64,000 bases of DNA from Conus ventricosus (taxonomy: Eukaryota; Mollusca; Gastropoda; Neogastropoda; Conidae), in the NCBI GenBank assembly GCA_018398815.1, contig CM031600.1:56108188-56172187 (forward strand), in the 5' to 3' direction. Under the pieces are notes generated by a model. That model was not told where the DNA came from and did no database searches. It saw nothing but the letters and a program-made list of their open reading frames with translations. The position numbers and the translations under genes are program-made. Each line of letters begins with the position of its first letter. The first letter of the stretch is position 1. This document shows, piece after piece, positions 23,764-35,326 of the stretch.

Positions 23764-24719
23764 AGTGTGTGCGTGTGTGTGCGTGTGTGTGTTTGTGAGT
23801 AAATGAGTGTGTGCGTGTGTGTGTGTGCGTGCGTGCGAGGGAGTGGGGTGGAGGTCCAACTCACGAACGTTGATTCAACGTTTTGCAAAGGAAGACAATT
23901 TTGCTTCTTTTTTTTTCCTTCACATTCTCCAGGTTTTAAATTGGAAATCATTAATGTGTCGATGACTGGCAGAATAACACCGATGAAGCAGACCACACGA
24001 GTCGTTGCAGCATAGTGATTGGCCTCACTTAGAGACATCAACCCCATAGTACAAACACTTTTAGTGATTGGACACGATCGGAGCAGCGGACGAAAGGTTT
24101 CCTTCAGCTCTTACACAGCAGTGATACACTGAAGAGACTCAGCCAGGAGACTGAAGTTGACTCAAGGCTGGTGTAAACGAAGGGTTCATAATACCAAACT
24201 CAGCGGTTTCCATATACTGGCCGTGAAGGATTTTTACATCCACACTTTATCGCCCTTTTTATCATTCCATCTCTTCTCGTTCTACACTCCTCCCACCCCC
24301 CCCCACTCCTCCCCTACCATCCCTTTCCTCCCCTCCGTTTGAAATCCTTGTAAAATCATTTTTATAGTGACGGAGGGCTTGCTTATCTGCTCTTGTTTTT
24401 CTGACCAATATGTACTTTCATGAACCGTTTAGTTGGGTTTTTTTTTCTCCCTTGTACTGCCTAAGGAAGACCAATAGCCGTAGCTTATTACTTCAGTGTT
24501 TGTTGCGAGGCCCATTTGGCGGCCCCGAAGACCTCAACGTTTATATTCATCTGAACACAGGTATCACAATACTGCAGGCCTGATCAATACGATGCCGAGT
24601 GCCTGCGACGCAGACATTGATTTGTTCCGGTTATGACGATTTCCTTTCCCAATCCCTTCACAATGCCCCCAAACTACTTACCCCGTCCCCCACTTCCCAC
24701 CCCCCACCCTCCAAAAAAT

Positions 24720-24779
<60 letters not shown>

Positions 24780-25107
24780 CAAAATTACGTAACACAATCG
24801 TTATGAAAAGGGAACAACTTGTCTCAGCCTACCACAAGCCAATAAACATGATTTGTATAATGTATTAAGAAAATCTTGTCAACCTTTGAAGTTAGCTTCT
24901 TCTTTCTTTCTTTCTTTCTATCTTTATTTCCTTTGAAGGCAATATCTGTGTCCATCCTTCTCTCAGTGGCTTCTATCAAGGTTTGGAGTAAAGATTGAGT
25001 GGCATGATATTGAGCGTCTATAGTTCGTTCTTTTAGTTGCAGGGCATGATTCGATTTTGAATTTTTAGTCATATCACTTCAATTTGTACAAGATCCCATA
25101 TGTTAAC
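21373..25107. other. Intron/intergenic DNA, no gene recognised
   Basis: Holds (TG)/(CA) microsatellites at 22861-22955, 23628-23845 and 24724-24778, a poly(A)/T patch at 21548-21600 and otherwise unique AT-rich sequence. I could not find a next exon of the PDZ gene. A minus-strand frame at 23860-24047 with a hydrophobic stretch is not convincing as a gene. Confidence 0.5.
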
Positions 25108-25165
25108 TTGCTTACAGCCCCGATGTAGCCTTCGCTGTCGGCTGGACTTCAAATGACATGACGTG
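25108..25165 (+). mobile_element. 3'-tail fragment of an I/Nimb-like retrotransposon
   Basis: ACAGCCCCGATGTAGCC and GTCGGCTGG match the 3' tail of the element in EIF2B2 intron 2 (45698-45735: ACAGCCCTGATGTGGCC ... GTCGGCTGG). It is a short 5'-truncated remnant or a SINE sharing that tail. Confidence 0.55.
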
Positions 25166-26654
25166 AGTTTGTGTGATTGAACAGAAAGACCTTTGACATT
25201 TTAATGCATTCACCGCATTACACTATCCATGACTCAAAGGTTTGTTGTTGTTGTTGTTGTTGGGTTTGTCTTTGTTTGTTTGTTGTTGTTGTTGTTTTAT
25301 TAGTATTATCATTCACCGCTGTTGGAAAATTAACTGCTCTGATTTGCTACACGCACACTTGTAATGCTGCCAACAAGCACCACTTTTCCGCCCCCTCGCT
25401 TCTCACACCTTCCCCCTCATCTCCCTGACCCCAACCCCACTCCCCTTGAAATCCCCCCCCCCCCCCCCCCTCACTGTCTCTCTGTAGGTTTGCAATGAGC
25501 AAAAGGGTGACAATGAGTTTTATCATATATTGTCTGTTAAGGTCTGCCCAGCACGTCTTAATGCGTAGGTCAGCCAAGCCTTATCCATGACCCATTTTGC
25601 ATCTCCCTTTTTACATTTATTGCTATTAGTATAATTATTTTAGCGTAATCTGAGACTGACGTAGGTTTGGTCTTGTGGTTTCTCACACAAGTGTGGTGTT
25701 GCGTGTATGGATTCGTCCTCACGCAGTGGCGCCTCCTTAAAATTCAAACTGAGACTACAGTCATCTTGTTAAAGGAGGGAGGGGAAGACAACAGAAGAGG
25801 GGTCATGATTGTGTAATCATTATAAACATTACCTGTAAGCGCCGTGCGCATGGTACTGATGCTGAGGTTCTTATGATGTACATGATCTGCTGTTCATATT
25901 TCAGCCGCCAGAATTGTTTTTATGACAGTCACTGAGTTCGACTGTGATATTTTTGTACCAAGGTTGTTCTCTAATGGATGTGAAATTAACATGACCATTT
26001 TATGCGTCGCGTCTGCTTCTGGGTGGCGATGTGTGGTGGTGGTGGTGGTGGTGTGTGGGGGTTGTGTGCGTGTGCGCGCGCGCGCGTGCATAAACAGGCG
26101 TATATATGTGTGTGGTCACGAGATACGCTTGGTCAATTCCAGACCAATAATCTATGACTTAAGCTATCGCCTTTCAAACACTTTCCGGTGCACGCATTGA
26201 AGTAATGTGATCATGTAGTGTTCGTTCTCCAAACCGTTAGCGTTACTAGGCATTAAGCATCGTTCGTTGTGTTCAGACGGAAATACTGTCGGGTCCATTT
26301 CAGATCACTCGATCTGTTATCCACCTTGTTATCATCGTGGCGGGTTATCTGTGTTTGTGTGTGTATATATTATATATCTCTCTCTCTCTCTCTTCTCTTC
26401 TCTTCTCTCTCTCTCTCTCTCAAAACCCGCTATGAATCAGGCAGAAAACGTCATGCTTTGATCACGTCTGTCAATTTCATGTACTTTCAAAGGATACCAT
26501 CCTTTTGCACCTATACACAAACTGGTGCTATATAAGGTGCTTTCATGTATTGATTACGGGCAGTTTTAGTGGAAACGATTGTTATACTATGAAATTAGAC
26601 TGGATCCTTTGCGGACGTGGTCATCTATTTATCTGCATGTCAAACTGTATTTAG

Positions 26655-26702
<48 letters not shown>

Positions 26703-27497
26703 AAATTAGAGACGATCTGATGTGAAATTTGTAGATTTGTATAACTAATAATGACAGACTGTCCTGGACACAGACACGCACACGAGCAGAACGCGCTTTA
26801 CACACACACACACCACACACACACACACACCACACACACCACACACACACACCATGTTTACTCCAGTTTGTTTTTCGAGATGAAATAACGCAATACCTTT
26901 CTTCGTGATGAAATAACATCACTCCATTTCGTTTTCCAGGACGAAATGATAGTCAATGTTCAGCATAAATCAACTTTGACACTGCTTTTTAATCAGCTCA
27001 CTTTTATTTATAATACTAAATGGCCGTACTGCTTTTTAATCACTTCACTGTTTTATTTGTAATGCTAAATGGCCGTTGTATGGATCGATTGGTTGCATAC
27101 GCCTTTTAAGCTGTGTGATAATTATGCGGCTGTGTATTATGCATGCTACCGTATTGGTATGTAAAAGCTAATTTACAATTTGAATGTGTGCATGCAGTAT
27201 GTGCGTGCAATCGCCGTTTAGTTTCCGTCACTTCCATTACCAGGAAATTCTCCTACATGTGTACCGTGGCCTAAGAGAAGGTGTACCATTAAACTGCTGA
27301 GTTCTCCTCAATCGGCTCTTTTGTTCTCAGTGATGATTGCGAATATTGCAAGCACGTTTTCGCGCGCGCGCGTGTGTGTGTTTGCGTGTTTGCGGTGTTG
27401 TGTGTGTTCTTTTTTTTAAATCCCAATTGCAATGTTACATTCTCTATGCACATCTCCCTCTTGATCCAAGAATTTCCGTGTTTTATTCAATGCGAAC

Positions 27498-27538
<41 letters not shown>

Positions 27539-27695
27539 TGTAGAGAGGATTGGTGAGTTATTTATTCTTTTAATCTTTGTTCCACGTTTTTGCCCAATCT
27601 TGTTTTCATTGCTCTCTGCATGACTTGGAGCAGAGTAAAAGAATTGGCATGCCATTTATTTGTGTCGTTTATGATTTTTCCCCCAGCACATGCAT

Positions 27696-27733
<38 letters not shown>

Positions 27734-28059
27734 CACACACACACACACACACACACAAACAGAGGCACGCCCGCGCGCACACATGTTGTAATGATACTAA
27801 AACCTGGGCCCAGATGCCTTTCGCATCCAGACAGGGAAAATGATGTGCTACTGCGTTATTTTGCACTCTGTTTTGTATTTCTATTTGTATTCTGGCCCGT
27901 TACCCAGACTGTGAGGAAAGCACACGTCAAAACTGGTCCCCGTTGAAGGTAGACTTGCGCTAAAGGAAAGGGGGCGTGAGAAATCCGTCTCCAGTCAGTG
28001 CTCTGTTGGTTAGACTGTTCTTCTAAACGCAGTGAGGCGACAGCAGGCGGAAATCTAAA
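25166..28059. other. No gene recognised; scattered simple repeats
   Basis: (GTT)n at 25244-25294, poly(C) at 25456-25470, (GGT)n/(TG)n at 26034-26060, (CT)n at 26377-26420 and 26659-26700, CA with gaps at 26802-26852, (CT)n at 27501-27534 and (CA)n at 27700-27758. The short ORFs are composition artefacts or unsupported. Confidence 0.5.
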
Positions 28060-28250
28060 CAAATTTTAAATGTAATTACCTCTTAGGTCTTCTTCAGGCA
28101 AGATTTTAAAAAAAAACACTCAGGGCAACGAAAATGAACGAACAATCACTTACCTTCATTCACCTCAGCGCAAGATGGGCGGGGCGTTGAATGAAAACCT
28201 AAGAGGTCGAAGGGCGTCGTGTTTTGTCTTGTGATTCGTTTGTGTACGTT
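28060..28250. repeat. Imperfect inverted repeat, related to 2684-3014
   Basis: Left arm features TGTAATTACCTCTTAGGTC then TTCTTCAGGC; the right arm has CCTAAGAGGTCGAAG, CGTCGTGTTTTGTCTTG and CTTGGCGGTTCG. The centre keeps AACGAACAATCACTTACC. Word order and the GAAGAAGACC/GGTCGAA pairing are the same as in the larger inverted repeat near 2.8 kb. Confidence 0.65.
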
Positions 28251-28625
28251 TTCTTGGCGGTTCGCTATTAATTACATGTAAAATGTATTCCTCTAAAGTA
28301 ACGGTCAGCAGGACCAGCAACCAACATCGCCAGCAAACCACAGGCTGCACACACAAAAATTAATGCGTCAGGATCTTGCTTAAAGAGTTGAGTATTTATA
28401 GACTGGCGCAATTAGATGGTTTTGATAATTCTTTTGTCTGAACGTTAATTCTCCTCATTTTCTTTCATATGGCCATCAAGGTGGGGGGTTCCAAGCAGAC
28501 ATATTAAAATAAAAGGAATGCGACTACTTGGGGGCTTCCAGCTGGCGCAAAGAGTAAGGGTAAGAGTCATGTCAAGGGTAAGTGCAAAGACCTATAAATG
28601 TAACGTCAACTAAGGGAAAGGACAG

Positions 28626-28678
28626 ATTGTTTGTGATTTGATCAGTGGAAGATTGTTTGTGATTTGATCAGTGGAAGT
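28626..28678 (+). repeat. Direct tandem duplication of about 26 bp
   Basis: AGATTGTTTGTGATTTGATC AGTGGA occurs twice in succession. Confidence 0.85.
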
Positions 28679-28699
28679 CCCCCAAAACAAAGGAAATAA

Positions 28700-29787
28700 C
28701 TGGTGGGGGGTTGTTCTTTTGATCAATTCAACATTAAATGCTGGCTCAAACTAATGGTAGGCCTCAAAACGCTAAGTGTTTTAGTGCAAAATCCTAATTG
28801 TGGCGTGTGGCCACACCGCCAAATGCTCTTAACCATTCCACTGCGGGCCTGTCTCATGATTAAACGCTCACTGTCTGTATACCTTACACAAAACTGGCCA
28901 AACAACGAGCCTACAGTCTGAAATCAGAACCCAACAGCTCGACTCGATCGAACTGGTGAAACGGGGATACTGCTGTCAGGTCCCGGTACCGGTAGAGCCC
29001 AGTAGTCTTCTACCAATCTGCCCGCAAACAGCAATAGGCAACAGGGAGACACCCAAGAAAATAGTTCTGTACCGAGCCATGGCACTAGGCCCTAACGTGA
29101 CGACTGGTCGCAGAAATAGCGAGCATGTTAGCTTTTTTTTTTCGCGCTTCTTTTGTCGTTGTTGTTGGGGGTTTGTTTGTTTGTTTGTTGTTTTTTGTTG
29201 TTGTTGTTGTTTTTTTAGGCTACTCTTTCGCCAGCACGTAGCCTATACGGATATTGCTGCCTAGGAATTGTGCTCTATCCTGCTCGTACCTCTTTGCAAA
29301 CTTTGACACGTCATCCAAGTGTCAATCTCCTGAATTTTTTCTCCGCTTCGGAATGCTTTTAATCCGTTTGCGAAGGACTCGTCACGTGCGAAGAGACTCT
29401 AAGCTGTGTGCATGCCATGTGGATGAAAGGGTTGCAAGATTTAAATCGTCGCATCAAGAGTTTGCATTGAAAGGTATTAAGCATTCTCTCCCGATTTTTC
29501 ATTGTTTAGGATTCATCAGTCTGTGTGTCTACCCTCCCCTCCACCACCCACCATAACCTCTTTTTGTCCTTGTCACGTTTACGATTTATAATTTATATAG
29601 CATTTTTTATTTAAATCTTCATCGTTCGTCGTTCATGCCATAATGGTGAAGGACATACAAGGCTTTTTCGCCCTGATCTTGATTGGTCGTCTCAGGTGTC
29701 ACTAAGATGCAGGACACACAGCAGAAAGCTTTCATCGGCGCGGCCCCAGCCTCTCATCCCACTTCCACGGTCCTCAATGGATGTCAG

Positions 29788-29854
<67 letters not shown>

Positions 29855-29874
29855 CGGTACTCAATGGATGTCTG

Positions 29875-29920
<46 letters not shown>

Positions 29921-30077
29921 GATAGTTTCTTGAGAACGTTGGTCAAATTTCGGTAGACAAATAATAAGATGATAAAGGTAAATCTACGGCGAAAAGTGAC
30001 GAAAGAGAGGTGAGGGAGAACTGAACGCTCCTCGCTTCTCTGTTTAAAGATGTGCGCGCGCGCGCGCGCGCGCGCGT

Positions 30078-30140
<63 letters not shown>

Positions 30141-30291
30141 TGTGTGCGTGCGTGCGTGCGTGCGTGTGTGTGTGTGTTGTGTGCGTGTGTGTGTGTGTGT
30201 GTGTATACGTTCTGCCTCTTTGTCTATCTGTCCTTCTCTGTATTAGTATGTTTTGGGTATGTCTGTCCATCTTTTTATCTGTCTGTCTACG

Positions 30292-30376
<85 letters not shown>

Positions 30377-30763
30377 TCCCCACTCATCCAATTTGCTTGT
30401 CTTCACTCCTACTTTCAATTGACCCGTGCCCTTCTCCCGCACTCCCACTTCTTCTCTCAAGGAAGAAAAAAAAAAAGGAGGGCTGGAGGGAGAGGCAGCG
30501 GAGCGACAGAGGAGGGTCCGGTAGAGGAGAATTGGACTCATCCAGCTGGTCTTTGAATTTCATTTGTTTGCATATGACAAACTGACGCAGGGGGCTGTAT
30601 TTACAAACGAGGAAGCTCAATATACAACCGATCATGTATGTATTTCGTAAACATGCCTCACCCGATGGGTCACGGATCTCCTGCTACTATTTGTTCAGTT
30701 TTCAAGGAGTTGAGTCATTGTATTCATTGTGCACGAAATGTAGATGTTGTTGTGGCTGTCGGT

Positions 30764-30824
<61 letters not shown>

Positions 30825-30836
30825 GCACGCACACAC

Positions 30837-30896
<60 letters not shown>

Positions 30897-31032
30897 CACC
30901 GCGTGCTCCATTCGTACCAAATGAGAGCTCAGCAAAATATCACAACCCATCCCTCACACCCTAAAACGAGGGCATCAGCAGCTCACGGTTAATTGGCCTA
31001 TTAAGCCCGTACAGCTGATTCTGTTTATACGG

Positions 31033-31076
<44 letters not shown>

Positions 31077-31213
31077 GCACGCACACGCACACACACTTTT
31101 AAATTTCAAAAGACGGTTTATTAACCTGCTATTTCGCAACGGTCAGCCTTCATGATGTTCTCAGAAGGAAGCTCTTGCACAGGAAGGGACCAGAAATGTG
31201 AAAAAACAAACTG

Positions 31214-31281
<68 letters not shown>

Positions 31282-31620
31282 CGCAGTGGAGAGAGGGAGA
31301 CATAATGACATCCCTCCGAGACCCCCCCCAGCAAATGTGATTATACTCCGTGTGATATAAACGCACGCGCACGTGCACGCACGCACGCACACGCACACAC
31401 GCGCGCGCGTGCACACACACACACACATACACACACGCACGCGCGCGCGCGCGCGCATACACGTAATGTTTAATTCGGCTTCTGCAATATACTATGTTGA
31501 CGTTCAGCTGTAAACGGTAAAAAGAAGATTTGATTGGGTCAGATATCAAATCCTATTTAAAAGAAGAGATCAGTTTTAGATGGTGTATAATGGCATAACA
31601 CAAACATCCTCTCTTCTTCT
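28700..31620. other. No gene recognised; dense microsatellites
   Basis: (GTT)n at 29159-29212, (CT)n at 29790-29850 and 29878-29920, (CG)n-(TG)n at 30054-30205, (CTGT)n-(CT)n at 30280-30370, (CT)n-(CA)n at 30765-30893, (CA)n at 31034-31090, (TG)n at 31217-31280 and (CA)/(CG) at 31363-31456. Frames spanning 28703-29264 show no family. Confidence 0.6.
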
Positions 31621-31624
31621 TTTC

Positions 31625-31775
31625 CCTTAACTCCATAGGGAGTCATTACGGCGCAACAGTGAAGAAACCGTTCACCAGGTTCCTCCAGTTTTGACGGTGG
31701 TGCGACAAGGCTTGGGTCTCTGCACATGGTTTCCCAGACCAGTCCGCAAAGTCGGCAGTCCATTGTTGGTTGTTT
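31625..31775 (+). repeat. Dispersed repeat family A, copy 2
   Basis: Same ordered blocks as 5140-5290, for example AGTGAAGAAACCGTTCACCAG, TTCCTCCAGTT, GGGTCTCTGC and GGCAGTCCATTGTTG. The two copies are diverged by substitutions and small gaps. Confidence 0.7.
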
Positions 31776-32255
31776 TTTTTTTAATGGTTTCTGTCTTCTC
31801 CTCTGTCTCACTTTCTCAACGATTCTCTGGAGAAGTGCTTTCGCAAGGCCAAAAGATCATGTTACATGGCCTTACCGACGTTTTTGTTTGTTTGTTTATT
31901 GTTTGTTTTTTTCTGAACATTTTCTTTTCTTCAGTTAAGAAAGACGCAGACGTACAACGAGAAATTGATAGTGCATCTATATGATTATAAAACACGACGT
32001 GTCAAGCCTGATATGAATCATATAGCGGTAAGAATAGAATGCTACATCCGTGTGAGAAAGAGAAGCAAGGTGAGGAACTATACGTTTGTGTGTATCTATT
32101 TGTTGCAAAATATCCACGATCTTTTGTCACAGAAGACTGCACGTTTACATTAGCCCGTTGACGCTGTGTTGACTGGAGGGGTTTTAGAACTCATGTCACC
32201 TGTCCAGGTTTTATAGCATTTTATCTACTTATCCTATGTGGAAATTTGCTTCTTT

Positions 32256-32286
32256 TCTTTTCTTTTTTTTTTTTTTTTTTTTTTTG
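32256..32286. repeat. T-rich run
   Basis: Poly(T) with few interruptions. Confidence 0.8.
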
Positions 32287-32369
32287 TGACGGTGCGTGTG
32301 TCTCCTACAAGTACATGTTAATCAATGAATATGTATCAAACACACACGGTGATATAATTCGCATAACTG

Positions 32370-32431
32370 GTCAACATTCTAAAGCAGATGATGCGTGTAA
32401 ACACACGCATCATCTGCTTTAGAATGTTGAC
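32370..32431. repeat. Perfect 29-bp palindrome with 4-base loop
   Basis: Left arm 32370-32398 (GTCAACATTCTAAAGCAGAT, then GATGCGTGT) and right arm 32403-32431 are exact reverse complements around AAAC. The match stops on both sides. It could be a very young fold-back, a hairpin-forming transcript or a read-through artefact of a palindromic assembly join. Confidence 0.9.
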
Positions 32432-33732
32432 GAAGGTTCAGGTTTACCAATAATCGGTAACCACCCACAGTCACCTAATTCGAAGAATTCAAGACAGATA
32501 AACTGGCTGAATAAATATGTGACAGTTTTAGCAAGAAGGTATTTGATACGAATGATACCCTCACGAACTTCTGCAACAAAATCTGGCAGACAAGAGAATA
32601 GGCAACCCCGTATACACAGTCTCTAAAAAATAAAAGGAAATCTGAAATGAGGCAAGGAACAGTAAACGGTAATCAACGAACAAGCAGGGTAACATTATGA
32701 AATGAAAAGACTCCCATAACTGTAATTAACGGACAAGCAGGGTAACTCTTCCTCCCATGATGAAAAAAATGGACACCCTAACTCCAAACGAATGCTGCTT
32801 ACCACACCGAATCGCCCCTTTCAGAAATGACAACACAGAGCACATACAACAAGGTTGTTGTGGACGTCTGTTCATTTCGTCGTGGGATCAAGAGTTACCC
32901 TACTTGTTCTAAAAAAAAAGTCCACAAGAAATTATGTTTGCACAAGTGCCAAAACTGTTGCACCATCTGCCTTATAGTCATCCCCGCAAGGTTATGTTGA
33001 AAGTTCAATTCAATCGATTTAATACATCATAGCTGTAAATGATCATCACAGAAGAATAGGTGCCAGGGCATGAAGAATCAACACCAAACGTATTTTTAAA
33101 CCTGAGATTTCTGTGTCAGACACATCTAAAGCATTGGCAAGATCTGCATCATATCTCATGGACTTCAGCAAGTCTTTTGGACATGAAAATGGCATGCAGC
33201 ATTCTGGACCATCATGGGAAAATTGAACATCAGAGCCACCATGGTCAGGCCATTAAACAATCTGTTTGACAAAGGCACAAGTACTGTGCTATCTAATAGC
33301 ATCATCGGCAAATGAATCAAAACTGCTGTCGGACAACGCTGCTATCTTTAATTCTCTTTAACATATCCATAGAAAGGATAAGGATAGACTCACTGACCAA
33401 AAACAAACAAACAAACAAACCACACACACACGCGCTCGTGTGTGCGCGCGCGCGCGCACACACACACACCATCACACACACACACACACACACACACACC
33501 ACTAGTTTCTTCCCCGAGACATTTCAAAGATTTGTGTAAAATCATGCTGCTTATAGAAAACAAACGGATGACATGACGTCAGACACATTATCTTTCATAT
33601 AACAATAATAATGATATTAATAATGATAATAATAGTGATGATAATGAATAATAATAATGATGATACTGATAATAATAAAAGCAGCTGCAGTGACAACTTA
33701 ATGTTTAACGAAAGAACACTTCGGGTGGTCCC

Positions 33733-33807
<75 letters not shown>

Positions 33808-34819
33808 TGTGTTGTGTGTGTGTGTGTGTTGTTGTTGTGGTGGTGGTGGTGGTGGTGGAGTTGGCTGCTTCTAAAATTAAAATGTAATCTATATGTTCAT
33901 TTTTCAATCCAATCCGATTCTCCTGTTTGAAGAATGTCTTCAAGCCTGAAAACAAATGCGCATGCTAAGTTCGGCTGATCACAACATCGCCATTGATACG
34001 CACACGCGCTAGTCTTCCCGGGACAAAACTGCTCGCTTCAAAATCGTGTTTCTCCACTCGCGCGCAGGCGAGTTCTCACGCCTGACGGAACCAGCAACTC
34101 ACATATTTTACAAAACAGAAGTTAGTATGTCAATATTGCGGAAGAGTCAGATACATCAAAGGTGATCAGTGGTGTCCATCAGGGCATGTGTTTATTGTAT
34201 CAAAGTGATTGTGCCTGAAAAGCTCAGATATTTTATTTTAAAAAAATCTTTTCTGACGAAACAAAAGTACAGGTAAATTGATTGAAACTGTAAAAATTCT
34301 GCATGGACATTATGATGAAATCACCACTGACACAAAATCTTTCCACATTAAATGACAATGCACGAATTAGAGGACATCCAATGAAATTGGTAACCCGTTT
34401 GCCAAATCTGGCTATTTCAGCCCTTTCTAACCTTCAGAGTTATAATAGAGTGCTTGTACAAAATCTGCCGCATCCCTTACCAATTTCAGAAATACATTAA
34501 GGAGCACTTAACAATTTCAAAAATTCGTTTAGATAGATACTAGAGAGATAATTTACTTCAGACAACTTTGAGCACATATAGGGCCTACTGCTTGCAGATT
34601 TGTGCTCCTCGCCCTCTTCAAAAAAGAAAGTAGAAAAAGATGTACGCTATTTTTCTTCTTCTTTTTTTTTTTTTCTTTCATTCTACTGTTTCTTCAAATC
34701 ACAATGTTTAAACTTGTTTTGCTCTAATAAGGAAACCTAACACAGAGTAACTTTTATTCAAGACTGGCGCAGCCTTTTAAACTTGAATAAAGTCAGACAA
34801 ATACATAAACGAACACTCT
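32432..34819. other. No gene recognised; simple repeats only
   Basis: (CAAA)n at 33402-33420, CA at 33462-33500, (ATA/ATG) trinucleotides at 33602-33680, poly(C)-(TG)n at 33733-33828 and (GGT)n at 33837-33858. No exon that I can support. Confidence 0.5.
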
Positions 34820-35062
34820 AATAGTGGGGGGAAAACAAGCGCAGGCCAACAACTGAACTGTTTCATAGTAATGACCGGCAAAGATTTGGACTTGAGGGAG
34901 GGGAGAGGGGAGTTTGAAGATGGAGAAACTGGGAACATGAAATTTAAAAAAAAAAAAAAAAATGTTACAGATATGAAAACTCTTCACTAGCTGCGTAAGG
35001 GAACCATCGCAATCCTTTTGAAGGCAGATATATTTGTATTGCCTGCTCCGATGGCCTTTCGC
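34820..35062 (+). repeat. Dispersed repeat family B, copy 1 (just upstream of EIF2B2)
   Basis: Matches 47307-47545 in the same orientation. Shared blocks in order: TAGTGGGG..AAAACAAG, GCAGG, TAGTAATGAC, GGCAAAGATTTG, TTTGAAGATG, TTCACTAGCTGC, AATCCT.TTGAA and ATTTGTATTGCCTGCTCC. It ends about 195 bases before the probable EIF2B2 start codon, so it may lie in or next to the promoter. Confidence 0.8.
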
Positions 35063-35209
35063 CACTTGTTTATCGTTTACTGGTCCCTACCTCATTTCAT
35101 TTCGATTTTGTTTTGCTCTGTTGCGGGAAAAAGACGTAAGGGGCAATTACTCCATCTTATGTGAACTGTGATTCAGACACGCTTGTCTGTTGTTATAGTC
35201 AGTGTGTGA

Positions 35210-35216
35210 TATATAT
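35210..35216 (+). promoter_or_regulatory. Possible TATA-like element for EIF2B2
   Basis: TATATAT lies 42 bases upstream of the probable ATG at 35258. Housekeeping eIF2B genes often lack TATA boxes, and the sequence is AT-rich, so this is weak. Confidence 0.2.
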
Positions 35217-35257
35217 CTTTGACAGCATTCGCTTAATAGAAAAAAAATCTTCCCAAA

Positions 35258-35326
35258 ATGCCTGGAGAAGTAGACAGAAAGAGGCAATGGACAGAATGGA
35301 TGAACTGATAACAGACTTAAAGAAGG
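35258..35326 (+). CDS. EIF2B2: EIF2B2 exon 1
   Basis: Starts 'MPGEVDRK', then after one missing base near 35275-35283 continues 'AMDRMDELITDLKK'. Donor GTATGT at 35327. In the uncorrected MPG frame a stop falls at 35306-35308, so the exon reads through only with the frame change or from the ATG at 35287. Confidence 0.75.

Noticed and set aside
23860..24047. Minus-strand ORF with a hydrophobic helix
   Set aside because: The frame continues into a microsatellite and has no family resemblance.
28703..29264. Two consecutive + strand ORFs as a gene
   Set aside because: No domain and no consistent splice structure; the end runs into (GTT)n.
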